From Anaerobaca lacustris (GTDB lineage: Bacteria > Planctomycetota > Phycisphaerae > Sedimentisphaerales > Anaerobacaceae): a stretch of 64,000 nt of DNA. The DNA is taken from positions 57,062-121,061 of the forward strand of contig NZ_JASCXX010000016.1 in the NCBI RefSeq assembly GCF_030012215.1. Direction: 5' to 3'. Under the pieces are notes generated by a model, which made no database searches, had not been told where the DNA came from, and saw only the letters and a program-made list of their open reading frames with translations. Position numbers and translations under genes: made by a program. The stretch's first letter is position 1; the number at the start of each line of letters is the position of its first letter. Below, in pieces: positions 25,009 through 33,819 of this stretch.

Positions 25009-27462
25009 CTATTTGAGGATCGCGCGCGAAGCGGCGATTTCTTCGACGGCGGCGCGGGTCAGGGGGGCCGGGCGGAGGTGGGCTTTTTCCCAGAGTTCGT
25101 AGCCGGCGAGGCGGTGGGGGCTGTCGGGTCGCTCGGAGGCGCCGACGGGCAGCAGGGCCATCGCGGCGTCGGGGTCGTTCATTGGGACGTATTGCGTGTA
25201 CGACTGGGCCCGCTGCGAGAGGATCGTGCCGCCGTCGATGCAGGTCAGCGCCGGGAAGGTGATGTCCCTGGCCTCGTCCAGCGAGCCGAAGCCGTCGAGC
25301 GTGGACATGTAGGGCAGTCGTGTTTCGAGCAGTGCGGTGCGGGCCTTCGCGTTCCACTGAGCGGGGTCGTCGCCGTAGTTGGCCTTGCCGTAGCGCCAGG
25401 CGGCCCGCAGAATCAGGTTGACGTAGTCGGCTTCTTCTTCGGTGAGCATGGCGTTGGAGTTTTCGGCGATTCGCGCGTCGATGGTCTGGAGCATGTTGCA
25501 CAAGCCGGAAGCGCCGCCGCCGTAGATGGTGGCCGCCGCGAAGTTCTGCCGGAACGCCATCGGCATCAGATTGAGAATCTCGGTGCCCTTGATCTGCATT
25601 TCGGACCGGGACCCGGCATCGCGCCAACCTTCCAGATAGTCCAGCGCCAGCAGCGTCTCCTCCTCCAGCGGGTACTGCTGGATGTCACGCAGGTGATAGC
25701 CGAGTGCGACGAGGTTGCGCTTGAATGGCGCGACGGTGTCGTAGTGGATGTCGAGCACGTCTTCCGGCGTGAACGACTCTTTCGTCCGCACGCGCTCCTT
25801 CAGGCGCCACGACCGGTCCGTGTCGCCCAGACTGCCGGTCGAGATGCCCATCGAGATCGGATAGAACGACGCGATCGGCCGGTGGTTGGCGCTGACCAGC
25901 CAGCCCTGCTTCGGGTTGATCACCTGTGGCAGCAGTTCGTGCGGCACAAAGCCCTGCCAGTCGTTGGCGCTGTCCCAGCCCTCGTGCGCCGCACGCTCGT
26001 CGAGCAGGGCATTGGGCGAGCGGATCGGCAGAGTGAGGATCGTCTTGAAGCCGATGTTGCCCTGGCGGTCGCCGAAAACGCAATTGGCGCTGGGGAAGGT
26101 CCACCCGCCGGCGGCCTCCTGGAACTCGTACACATCCCTGGCGCGGATCATGTCGAGTGCGCCTCGGAACGTATCGCGCTGCGGGTCGCAGAGGGGGAGG
26201 CGCTTGAGCGCCACCTCGTCGCCACGCCGTACGCCCATCGCCAACGAGGTCACCACGGGCCCGAATCGCGTTCGGCGCACCCTCAACGTCTGGGGCTGGC
26301 CGTCTTTGACGCGGACCGTCTCGCTTCGGACATCCATATCGAGCCATTGGCCATCGACTTCGTACTGGTTCGGCCGGTTCGGATCGGTCTTGAGCACGAA
26401 CAGATCCGCCTGGTCGGCGCCGAGCGCGGTCAGGCCCCATGCGACGTCGGGCGTAAATCCGATCAGGATGTTGGGGCTGCCGGGCACGCCGATGCCGCGC
26501 GCGTTGAAGGTCCTTCCGCTGAAGTGGAACTCGTAGAACAGCGATGGGTTGCGGACGGGCGTCTGCGGATCGCTGACCAGCACGGCCGAGCCGTTCGTCG
26601 TTCGCGAGCCGCCCACGACCCAGGCATGGCTGAACCGAGGGCCCTCCGGCACGCGCCGCTGAGGTGGCGTGACGTCGATCTTCCGCGTCAGGTTGTGCTC
26701 GGTCGCATAGTCCATCACCGCACCGACCCATGCATCCGTGACATCCTCTCTCTGGATCACCGAGGCATCATCCCGCACGATGCGACCCTCGACGTTCGTC
26801 AAACCCTCGCTGTCGTCCGGTGCGAAGGCCCTCACCTCGCGCCGGCCGTCCTTGACATCGTAATACGGGCCCATCTCGCGCAGCCCGTCGCCCGCAAAGA
26901 ACAGACTCAGCCGCCACCACGAGGCGATGCACGCGGCAGGCGTCCAGGGCTCCGGTTCGAGGTCGTACCTGGCGAACAGATACGTCAGGTCGTCGCGATG
27001 TCGGTCAATGTAGTCGTTGACGCCGGCGCTGTAGGCTTCGAGCAGACTTCGCAACTCGGGGTCGAGCAGGCGGGCCGTCTCCTGTGCGGCCGGCCAGTAG
27101 CCGATCGTTCGCATCTGAACGTCGCTGCGTACCGCCGAGTTGGTGCCCTCGGGCCGCTGCCGGGTGACGCCCACCTTGACGTCGCCGACGACCTCGGCCA
27201 GCCGGCCCTGGATAATCCGCAGGTTGTAGTACATCTGAAACGCCCGATCCTCGGCAGCGGCGTAGCCCAGTCCGTACATCGCTCCGGCATCGGTCTCGGC
27301 GAACACGTGCGGCACACCCCACCGGTCCCGCAGCAGCTCGACCTTCCCATAGGAATGCCCCTCGGCTTCGCGTGTCGCCGGAGCACGGCAGCCGCCCAGC
27401 AACGAAACCGACAGAGTCAGGGCAATGAGGACGAGACGTGCCTTTTGTGTTGTAGCCGACAT
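25009..27462 (-). CDS. Penicillin acylase-family lipoprotein
   Basis: An 817-residue N-terminal-nucleophile hydrolase. GGAGG lies before the ATG at 27462. A lipoprotein signal ends LLGGC with Cys25. YGKVELLRDRWGVPHVFAET and GLGYAAAEDRAFQMYYNLR are the alpha-chain blocks. The self-cleavage site is GPRFSHAWVVGGSRT with Ser278 as the expected catalytic N-terminal residue of the beta chain. VSANHRPIASFYPI and YTQYVPMNDPDAA are later conserved parts. Family members cut amide bonds of penicillins, acyl-homoserine lactones or related amides; the substrate here is unknown. It converges on the methylase gene with 11 bases between. Confidence 0.9.
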   Translation of the reverse strand: MSATTQKARLVLIALTLSVSLLGGCRAPATREAEGHSYGKVELLRDRWGVPHVFAETDAGAMYGLGYAAAEDRAFQMYYNLRIIQGRLAEVVGDVKVGVTRQRPEGTNSAVRSDVQMRTIGYWPAAQETARLLDPELRSLLEAYSAGVNDYIDRHRDDLTYLFARYDLEPEPWTPAACIASWWRLSLFFAGDGLREMGPYYDVKDGRREVRAFAPDDSEGLTNVEGRIVRDDASVIQREDVTDAWVGAVMDYATEHNLTRKIDVTPPQRRVPEGPRFSHAWVVGGSRTTNGSAVLVSDPQTPVRNPSLFYEFHFSGRTFNARGIGVPGSPNILIGFTPDVAWGLTALGADQADLFVLKTDPNRPNQYEVDGQWLDMDVRSETVRVKDGQPQTLRVRRTRFGPVVTSLAMGVRRGDEVALKRLPLCDPQRDTFRGALDMIRARDVYEFQEAAGGWTFPSANCVFGDRQGNIGFKTILTLPIRSPNALLDERAAHEGWDSANDWQGFVPHELLPQVINPKQGWLVSANHRPIASFYPISMGISTGSLGDTDRSWRLKERVRTKESFTPEDVLDIHYDTVAPFKRNLVALGYHLRDIQQYPLEEETLLALDYLEGWRDAGSRSEMQIKGTEILNLMPMAFRQNFAAATIYGGGASGLCNMLQTIDARIAENSNAMLTEEEADYVNLILRAAWRYGKANYGDDPAQWNAKARTALLETRLPYMSTLDGFGSLDEARDITFPALTCIDGGTILSQRAQSYTQYVPMNDPDAAMALLPVGASERPDSPHRLAGYELWEKAHLRPAPLTRAAVEEIAASRAILK

Positions 27463-27602
27463 GCTGCGGTACCTCCAGGAATACGCATTGCGATGGGCCG
27501 GGCGAGTAGACCCGGATTGCGAGCCAAACACCAGTCAGACGTCCGGTCCACTGTCCGTATTGCCTCAAATTACCGGTACGCCGGTACAATCGGCCTGGCG
27601 GC

Positions 27603-28667
27603 TCAGGCGATCCAGGGGCGTTTGCGGTTGTGGGCGTCGGCGACGGCCCTTCGCACCAGTTCGACGTCTTCGCGGAGCTGCCAGTCGAAGAAGCCCAGGC
27701 AGACGAAGTCGGCGCCGTTGTCGAAGGCGTAGCGGATTCCGTCTTCCGGCGGGATCGCTCCGGCGGCCATCACCTTGAACGCGATCCACGGCACCTTCAC
27801 ATCTCGCATGAACTCGATGGTCCCCTCGTGATCGTGGCAGAACATGTTGTCGTGGTACGCATCGTGGTTGGGCGAGTCCGCCTCGTACATCTCGATGAAG
27901 CGGCGATTGGCCTTCGGGTGGGCCGACCAGTAGCGGTCGTGGTGCAGCGTCAGCATATAGAAGTCGGGCACGAGGCCTTCTTTCTCGCAGAACGCGATCG
28001 GTTCGAGCCGGTGGGCGCAGATGCCCACGGGGATGTCGTACTCCTTCATGATCTCGAATGCGCGGATGATGTTGTCGGTCTTGCCTTGGTGGTACCAGAT
28101 GTCGCTGGCGCCGCCCCAGAGATAGGCGCCGGCGGCTCCGAGTTCGAGGTGCTCGGCCAGCAGCTTCTCGTACTTGTCGATGTCCGTGGTGATCACGTCG
28201 GCCAGCCACTTCATCTTGCCGCCCCACTCGTCCCAGTAGCGGGACAGGCGGATCTGGCGGAAGTTGGTGTGCTTCAGGACGATCGCATTGGCCCCGTGCT
28301 CTTCGGCCAGCTTCATCGTCATCAGAATCCGGCCCTCGGTGTTGTAGTTGCGCGCCAGCGGGTTGACGTATTTCAGGTCGCGGGCGTGCATGTTGATGCC
28401 GATCAGGTTGCTGCCGGCGATCAACCGGCTGATGCGCAGGTTGCCGATCCGCCCGACGGGCATCTGCTTCTGTTTGGCGACGACCTCCGCGTCATCCAGA
28501 TTCAGCGCCTTGAGCCGGGCATATTCCAGCCGGTCCGCCCGATGAACCAGCTCGGCCCCGACGGCCTCGTCCCGCTCGGCCGAGGAAACCGGCCCCGCCC
28601 CCAGCACCCCCGCCGCCCCCAAGGCCCCCAACACCTGCCGTCGCGTCGGATTCTTACAATTCACCAT
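27603..28667 (-). CDS. Secreted TIM-barrel (aldo/keto-reductase-like) protein
   Basis: A 354-residue protein with a Tat-like signal (PTRRQVLGALGAAGVLGAGP) and AGGAGATTG before the ATG at 28667. The body has IGNLRISRLIAGSNLIGINM, ILMTMKLAEEHGANAIVLKH and WIAFKVMAAGAIPPEDGIRY, which look like strands of a TIM barrel similar to the aldo/keto reductases commonly found in planctomycetes. A late GADFVCLGFFDWQLREDVE is also typical. The classical AKR catalytic tetrad could not be placed with confidence, so the activity is uncertain. It stands alone on the minus strand. Confidence 0.7.
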   Translation of the reverse strand: MVNCKNPTRRQVLGALGAAGVLGAGPVSSAERDEAVGAELVHRADRLEYARLKALNLDDAEVVAKQKQMPVGRIGNLRISRLIAGSNLIGINMHARDLKYVNPLARNYNTEGRILMTMKLAEEHGANAIVLKHTNFRQIRLSRYWDEWGGKMKWLADVITTDIDKYEKLLAEHLELGAAGAYLWGGASDIWYHQGKTDNIIRAFEIMKEYDIPVGICAHRLEPIAFCEKEGLVPDFYMLTLHHDRYWSAHPKANRRFIEMYEADSPNHDAYHDNMFCHDHEGTIEFMRDVKVPWIAFKVMAAGAIPPEDGIRYAFDNGADFVCLGFFDWQLREDVELVRRAVADAHNRKRPWIA

Positions 28668-28712
28668 CGCCAATCTCCTGTCCGTTCAATTCACCCGCCG
28701 TCCACGCGATGT

Positions 28713-28925
28713 TCACCCCACCTGGGGTACTGATTCAAAGAGCAGTTTTCGCATGTCTGCGCCGGAGGCCCGTTTGGACAGGTGCAGCATCTCGATTCCC
28801 ACGGCCTGGCCGTGTTCATCGAAGTCGACGATGATCCCCGGCGAGACCTCCTCGGACTCCTTGGCCGGTTCGTCGCTCAGGCTCAGATGAAGAGCATCCG
28901 CCTCGTGGTCCACCTTCAGTTTCAT
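28713..28925 (-). CDS. DUF2283-family small protein
   Basis: A 70-residue protein, MKLKVDHEADALHLSLSDEP then SEEVSPGIIVDFDEHGQAVG, followed by IEMLHLSKRA. The pattern D-EADAL-LSL, GII-DFDE-G and GIE-L-ASKR is diagnostic of DUF2283, small beta-rich proteins of unknown role often found near toxin-antitoxin-like genes. AAGGAGATCC precedes the ATG. Neither neighbour looks like a toxin, so any partnership is open. Confidence 0.85.
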   Translation of the reverse strand: MKLKVDHEADALHLSLSDEPAKESEEVSPGIIVDFDEHGQAVGIEMLHLSKRASGADMRKLLFESVPQVG

Positions 28926-29054
28926 CGGCCGGATCTCCTTCGATCTACACACCAATACATGACAGGGACTGTAACAGATTGGATTCGGATCCGTCAAGGC
29001 TCGTCGTGGGCGGATTGCCTGCTATTGTGCTGTTCGGCGTCCTTCTGCCCCTTC

Positions 29055-29159
29055 TTGTCACCCCGAGCGCAGCCGAGGGGTCTGGCCATAGACCGGGCGC
29101 GCTTCTTGTTCGTAGCCAGATTCCTCCGCTCGGCTTCGCCTCGGTCGGAATGACAAAGA
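29055..29159. repeat. Family C element
   Basis: About 105 bp from TTGTCACCCCGAGCGCAGC to CGGTCGGAATGACAAAG. The interior shares CTGGCCATAGACCGGGC-like and AGCCAGATTCCTCCGCTC stretches with the copy at 56328. It lies between the DUF2283 gene and rsmI. A decayed GAAATGACAATG end follows it. Confidence 0.75.
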
Positions 29160-29227
29160 GGGTGTGGCGCTCCGGGCGAAATGACAATGTCTATCACTTG
29201 CGCTCGGCGGCCAACGCAGAGCGGCTC

Positions 29228-29908
29228 CTATTCGGTTTCCGCGCCGGCGATGACGATGACGTATTCGCCTTTGGGGGTTTCGGGGAGGTCGTCGAGCAGT
29301 TGGGACAGGCGGCCTCGTGTGACGCGCTCGTAGAGTTTGGTCAGCTCCTTGCAGACGGCCCCGTGCCGGTTGCCGAAGACGTCGAGGGCCTCGGTGAGGA
29401 ACTTGCGCAGGCGGTAAGGGCTCTCGTAGTAGATCAGCGTGTGGGGCGAGTCCTTGTCCATATCGAGGAACTTGCGTCGCTTGCCGCTCTTATGGGGCGG
29501 AAAGCCTCGGAACGTGAAGCTATAGACCGGCATGCCCGACAGCACCAGGGCGGGAATCAGCGCGGTGGCGCCCGGGATGGCGGTCACTTCGATGCCCTCG
29601 GTGACGGCCTCCCACAGCGCGACAAAGCCGGGGTCGGAAATGCTGGGCGTGCCGGCGCTCGTGACAACCGCGATGGACTTGCCCTCGTGCAGCAGCCTCA
29701 CGATTCGTCCGATGACGCGCTGCTCGTTGTGCTCGTGGAAGGCGATCTGCGGCTTCTTGATCTCGAAGTGCTTCAGCAGCAGCCCGGTCCGCCGCGTGTC
29801 CTCGCTGGCCACGTAGTCCACCGCCTTGAGCGTCTCCAGCGCCCTTAGCGTGATGTCGCCGAGATTGCCAATCGGCGTCGAAACCAGATACAGCTTGCCT
29901 GCTGGCAT
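29228..29908 (-). CDS. rsmI: 16S rRNA 2'-O-ribose C1402 methyltransferase
   Basis: A 226-residue SAM-dependent methyltransferase of the tetrapyrrole-methylase fold. It opens with [20 protein letters not shown] and continues [36 protein letters not shown] and [19 protein letters not shown], all signatures of RsmI, which 2'-O-methylates C1402 in 16S rRNA and helps decoding accuracy. It lacks the extra C-terminal domain of longer homologues, as is common. The gene stands between a family C repeat and the deaminase gene, with no clear operon partner. Confidence 0.95.
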   Translation of the reverse strand: MPAGKLYLVSTPIGNLGDITLRALETLKAVDYVASEDTRRTGLLLKHFEIKKPQIAFHEHNEQRVIGRIVRLLHEGKSIAVVTSAGTPSISDPGFVALWEAVTEGIEVTAIPGATALIPALVLSGMPVYSFTFRGFPPHKSGKRRKFLDMDKDSPHTLIYYESPYRLRKFLTEALDVFGNRHGAVCKELTKLYERVTRGRLSQLLDDLPETPKGEYVIVIAGAETE

Positions 29909-30147
29909 CTCTGTCTGCTACCTGCTGTGGGCAATTCAGATTCGAACGCTGGCCCTGCTCCTCAGGCTATTCTCCATTGTTGGATGTGGGCTTGGATTCA
30001 TTCTGGCCGGGGTATAAGGAGCGACAAACATCCCTTTTCCACTCTGGCCAACTCTCCACAATCCTCCGAGCCCTTTCGAAGTGCGCGGACTGACTTAGCG
30101 GGGCAGAACTACGTACAACATCGCCCTCACAGCTATATTCGTTTCTG

Positions 30148-31722
30148 TTATCTGCTGGTTTGCCCATCGTTACTCTCCAGTCTCCCGCGATACTCTGCAA
30201 ATCTTCTTGCTGCCTCAGTTTCGTGATCCAAGTAGGACCAAGGAACCATCTGCATTCTGGCACAACCTTGGTTGCGTTGCCAGGTCAAAATGGCGCCTTT
30301 CTCATCTTTACGCACCAACTCGAACCCTGTGCTGAGCCTCATGGAGAACAGGTCGAAGAACTTTCTGGGACCGATCCCGACGAACGGCTCAAACGTAATG
30401 AGATTGGTGTCAGAGGCTTCCCCTTGGGCTATGGCCTCATCGTGGAATTCCAGGGCCTTGCTCTTCGGGTAGGGTTCCACATAGACGACGCGCCTGATCC
30501 CCGCCGCGATGATATGCTTGGCGCAATTGTGGCAGGGGAATGTGGTTGTGTACAGGGTTGCTCCCCGAGCATCCACGGTGTTCCGCGCGCAGAAGAGGAG
30601 GGCCTCCATCTCCGCATGGACGACGCGTCCGTATTCGGTCAGGTCTCCGATTCTGCTCTTCAGAAGCGCGGCCTCAATCTTGCGTTGATCGAAATCCGGT
30701 CCCAGTCGCTGCAGGATTTCGTCGACGATCTTGCGCTGTTCTTTCTTGTTCGAGTCTTCGCCCCGTTTGAAATCTCGCCCCTTCTCCTCGTCAGCGTACT
30801 CGCCTGTCTGGGGATTGTATACGGGCCAGTACAACCCGCCACCAGACCTTGGGCAGTCGTTGGCGCCGGTGGCGATGATCTCATTGTCGCGCGCGATCAC
30901 CGCTCCAATCTGACGGGACAGGTCGGCGGATCGCAAGGCCGAGGCAAATGCCATGAACATCGCGTATTCGTCGAAGCCGGGTGTGATGTACGGGTTCCCG
31001 AAGATCAGGTCGAGGATGCGCCACAGGCTGTTCTTCCAGACGCCTTCTTTGTCCCCCAAACGGATGAAGAAATCCGCGAGATGAAATGTGTCGCGTGTAT
31101 GCTGGCCGTGACCTTCCACTTCATCCTCATCTCGCCGAATGAGCTCGTCCGTCCTCTCGGGGTCTATGCCTTTGTCCTTTGTCAGGTACGTGCGCCGTAC
31201 ATCCTCATCGGCATACACGCCAATGAGATAGAAGCCGTCCGTGTAGACGCGGCGAAGGCGTCGCACCTCTTCAGGATGCTTCAGGGAATTTACGAGATAG
31301 GCGATCGTGTGCCTTGGTTTAGTGCCGCCATGCTCATCGAGTTCTCTGTTGCGGGATATCTCAGAACAGACGCCAAGGGCAAGGATGGAGTTGTCGGCCG
31401 AAGACTGCCTCGCATGGTTACCACGATTGATATAGGTGCTTATGCGGTTGAACTCAGACAGGAAACTCTTCGGAGTATCGGCGCAAAGAACATCAATTAC
31501 ATCCTGAGAGACGTGGATCTCGCGGGCATCGTAGCCGAAGGCTTTCAGTCGATCTGTGAGGGCCTCCACTACCCGATTCTGCTGGGTACCCACCGCACCC
31601 ACGAGGCCGATCACAATCTCGGTGTCTCTGTAGCTGCCCTCAAACGACCTGCGGATATGACTATCCCGGCCTTCAGATACACTCCCGCTTTCGCACAAGG
31701 CAAGATCCTCCCGTCCACGCAC
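30148..31722 (-). CDS. Antiphage dCTP deaminase-like protein (AvcD family)
   Basis: A 524-residue two-domain protein. The N-terminus has a P-loop-like nucleotide motif (IGLVGAVGTQQNRV, about residues 38-51), the C-terminus a zinc-dependent cytidine/dCMP deaminase domain with VVHAEMEAL (His369, Glu371) and FPCHNCAKHI (Cys397, Cys400). This combination is that of antiphage deoxycytidylate deaminases such as AvcD, which deplete dCTP and dCMP during phage infection. The start is a GTG at 31722 with GAGG upstream and a stop before it. In Vibrio the gene is held in check by an adjacent RNA; I could not identify such an RNA here. It is a stand-alone gene. Confidence 0.85.
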   Translation of the reverse strand: MRGREDLALCESGSVSEGRDSHIRRSFEGSYRDTEIVIGLVGAVGTQQNRVVEALTDRLKAFGYDAREIHVSQDVIDVLCADTPKSFLSEFNRISTYINRGNHARQSSADNSILALGVCSEISRNRELDEHGGTKPRHTIAYLVNSLKHPEEVRRLRRVYTDGFYLIGVYADEDVRRTYLTKDKGIDPERTDELIRRDEDEVEGHGQHTRDTFHLADFFIRLGDKEGVWKNSLWRILDLIFGNPYITPGFDEYAMFMAFASALRSADLSRQIGAVIARDNEIIATGANDCPRSGGGLYWPVYNPQTGEYADEEKGRDFKRGEDSNKKEQRKIVDEILQRLGPDFDQRKIEAALLKSRIGDLTEYGRVVHAEMEALLFCARNTVDARGATLYTTTFPCHNCAKHIIAAGIRRVVYVEPYPKSKALEFHDEAIAQGEASDTNLITFEPFVGIGPRKFFDLFSMRLSTGFELVRKDEKGAILTWQRNQGCARMQMVPWSYLDHETEAARRFAEYRGRLESNDGQTSR

Positions 31723-31838
31723 GATGCCTCACACTCGAAACCGCTCGTCGGTACCGGAACCTCCTCTGATTCCCACCCACTATTATAGTCAGGCAGTGGG
31801 ATTCAGGCAACGAATACTCCGTACGACCAGGAGGCAAT

Positions 31839-31877
31839 ATGGCGAAATTTGACAGCGTCGAGCAATATGTCGCTTGA
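31839..31877 (+). pseudogene. Truncated N-terminus of a DUF1801-like gene
   Basis: A 12-codon frame, MAKFDSVEQYVA, with AGGAGG five bases before the ATG and an immediate TGA. The peptide resembles the start of DUF1801 proteins (M-KF-SVEEYVA). The rest of the gene is not found downstream, so it looks like a deletion remnant. Such a short match could be chance. Confidence 0.3.
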
Positions 31878-31958
31878 ATTCGTGGGGCTCACCAAGAGTC
31901 ACGTATCATGTTCTGCTCGCGACGCCGTGAACGACATATGCCCCACGAACGGCCGGCT

Positions 31959-32927
31959 CTACTCGACTGTCGCCGATTCGTAGCGTCGCAGGGCCTTGGA
32001 GAGGCTCTCTTTCGCCTGTGCGTTGTCGGTCAGGTCCACGGCTTTCTTCTGGAGCGTGACGGCCTGGGCGACGTATTTTTTGCCCAGCTCGTACATCGCC
32101 AGGGCGTACGTGTCGAGAATGGATGGGTTCTTCTCCTCCGTCAGCGTGACGGCCTTGGCGGCGGCCTCGCGGGCCAGTTCGAGGTCGCGGCTCTCTTGCG
32201 GCACGTCGGTCAGGACTCGCCAGGCCAGGGCGTTGAGCATGGCGCTGTTGTCCGAGCCGACGAGCTGCGCGCCGATCGCGGCCGCCTCGCCGGGGTCGGT
32301 GCCAACGGTTGTGAAGTAGCTCTTGTAGAGCGCGAGCACACGGGCTTCTTCCTTTTCCCGAGCGGCCTGCTTTGCGGCGTAGGCGACGGCGTCGAACCGA
32401 TCGTTGACGACCTCCTCCAGCACCTCATCCATGCCGGCCATGGGGTGTCCGCGCCAAAGGACATTGCCGTCCTTGCCGACGATGAACGCGTGGGGGATGC
32501 CTCGGACGCCAAAGGCATCCATGTAGCCCTTCCAGACCTGCCCTTCGCGATCGACCGCGACGGCGTACTCCATCTTCTTCTGCTCGTCCATCTGCGCGAC
32601 GAACGGCTTGACGATGTCGGCCGTCTCGTTGGAGACGCCAACGATCGTGACGCGCTGGTCCTTGAATCGCTGCTGGATCTCGGTCAGGTGCGGAATGCTC
32701 GTTCGGCAGGGCGGGCACCACGTCGCCCAGAATTCGACTACGGTGATCGAGCCCTGTGTCAGTTGCACCGGCCCGCCCTTGATCCATTGCAGCCCCGTCA
32801 GCGGCGCCGCCGGGCCGCCGAGCTGCCCCGGCGCAGGATTGGACGATTCCTTCTGGGCCGCACCGACCACGATCGCCAGGACCAACAACGCTACAACACC
32901 TGCACAAAGATTCGCTCTCTGCTTCAT
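31959..32927 (-). CDS. TlpA-like thiol-disulfide oxidoreductase with helical tail
   Basis: A 322-residue exported thioredoxin-fold protein. A signal segment (LCAGVVALLVLAIVVGAA) is followed by the redox motif WATWCPPCRTSIPHL (Cys71, Cys74) and FGVRGIPHAFIVGKDGNVLW with the cis-proline. The last 130 residues are helical and end in a TPR-like region (NPSILDTYALAMYELGKKYV). These proteins reduce or exchange disulfides in the periplasm, for example in cytochrome maturation. GGGAG lies before the ATG at 32927. It follows rsmE on the minus strand by about 130 bases. Confidence 0.88.
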   Translation of the reverse strand: MKQRANLCAGVVALLVLAIVVGAAQKESSNPAPGQLGGPAAPLTGLQWIKGGPVQLTQGSITVVEFWATWCPPCRTSIPHLTEIQQRFKDQRVTIVGVSNETADIVKPFVAQMDEQKKMEYAVAVDREGQVWKGYMDAFGVRGIPHAFIVGKDGNVLWRGHPMAGMDEVLEEVVNDRFDAVAYAAKQAAREKEEARVLALYKSYFTTVGTDPGEAAAIGAQLVGSDNSAMLNALAWRVLTDVPQESRDLELAREAAAKAVTLTEEKNPSILDTYALAMYELGKKYVAQAVTLQKKAVDLTDNAQAKESLSKALRRYESATVE

Positions 32928-33059
32928 GATGGCTCCCTTCTTCTGTCGGGCAGTCTCGCGCGATCCGCCAAGCACCGCCTCCCGTTCTCCAAACTGTTCG
33001 ATCTTTCCCATGGCACCATCATACCCATACGACGCTGGCTTGGAAATGGCGAGGTCCCG

Positions 33060-33800
33060 TCAGGACTGCGTCTGCCCCAATATGTGCAGGACGAGGGCCG
33101 GGGCGACAATGGCGGCGGTTTCGGTTCGCAGGATGCGCGGGCCGAGGGTCACCGCAACGGCGCCGCTGTCGCGGGCCTGGGCGGTCTCGGCGTCGCTGAA
33201 TCCGCCTTCGGGGCCGATCAGCAGGGCAATGGATCCCGGCGTTTTGCCGTCGGGCCGCAGGGCGTCGTTCAATGCCAGCGTCTCGCCCGAGGTGGACGCG
33301 ATCAGGGCGCGATCGAATCCGCCGAGCTGTGAGAGGGCCTGGGGCCAGGTGATCGCCTCTTCGATCTGCGGGACCCGACCTCGGTGCGACTGCTCGGCCG
33401 CCTCGGCAACGATCCGCTGCCAGCGGATGAGCTTCCTGTCGTCGATGTGCCTGGCCCGCAGCAGCGTCCGCTCGGTCTGTACGGGGACGAATCGCGCCAC
33501 GCCAACCTCCGTGCCCTTCTGGAGGACCCACTCGAATTTCTCGCGGGCCAGCAGGCCCTGAAACAGGGCAACCTGCACGCCCGGCTCGCCCGTCGCTTGG
33601 CGCGTGCCCACGATTCGCCCGAGGACCTCGCGGCCGATGCTGGTCAGGGTCACGTCGAACTCGCTTCCAGCGCCGTCGAGTACGACGATGGCATCGCCGG
33701 CCCTAAGCCGGAGCACATGGCAGACCTGATGCGCCTGCTCGGCGCCGAGCCGAACGCTGTCCCCCTCAAACCCTGACTTGGCGACGAAGAAGTGATGCAT
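33060..33800 (-). CDS. rsmE: 16S rRNA m3U1498 methyltransferase
   Basis: A 246-residue SPOUT methyltransferase. It opens MHHFFVAKSGFEGDSVRLG, then AHQVCHVLRLRAGDAIVVLD, and ends with the knot region LLIGPEGGFSDAE and VTLGPRILRTETAAIVA, the SAM-binding signatures of RsmE. EKFEWVLQKGTEVGVARFVP and AAEQSHRGRVP are further family blocks. It methylates N3 of U1498 in 16S rRNA. Its ATG is 19 bases past the stop of the Fic gene, so the two may be co-transcribed, an unusual pairing of a housekeeping gene with a regulatory AMPylator. Confidence 0.94.
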   Translation of the reverse strand: MHHFFVAKSGFEGDSVRLGAEQAHQVCHVLRLRAGDAIVVLDGAGSEFDVTLTSIGREVLGRIVGTRQATGEPGVQVALFQGLLAREKFEWVLQKGTEVGVARFVPVQTERTLLRARHIDDRKLIRWQRIVAEAAEQSHRGRVPQIEEAITWPQALSQLGGFDRALIASTSGETLALNDALRPDGKTPGSIALLIGPEGGFSDAETAQARDSGAVAVTLGPRILRTETAAIVAPALVLHILGQTQS

Positions 33801-33819
33801 TGCGTCCGGACTGCCCTTT

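Noticed and set aside
24856..27732. Long plus-strand frame opposite the penicillin-acylase gene
   Set aside because: The opposite strand has a full N-terminal-nucleophile hydrolase; the antisense protein is Arg/Val-rich and shows no domains.
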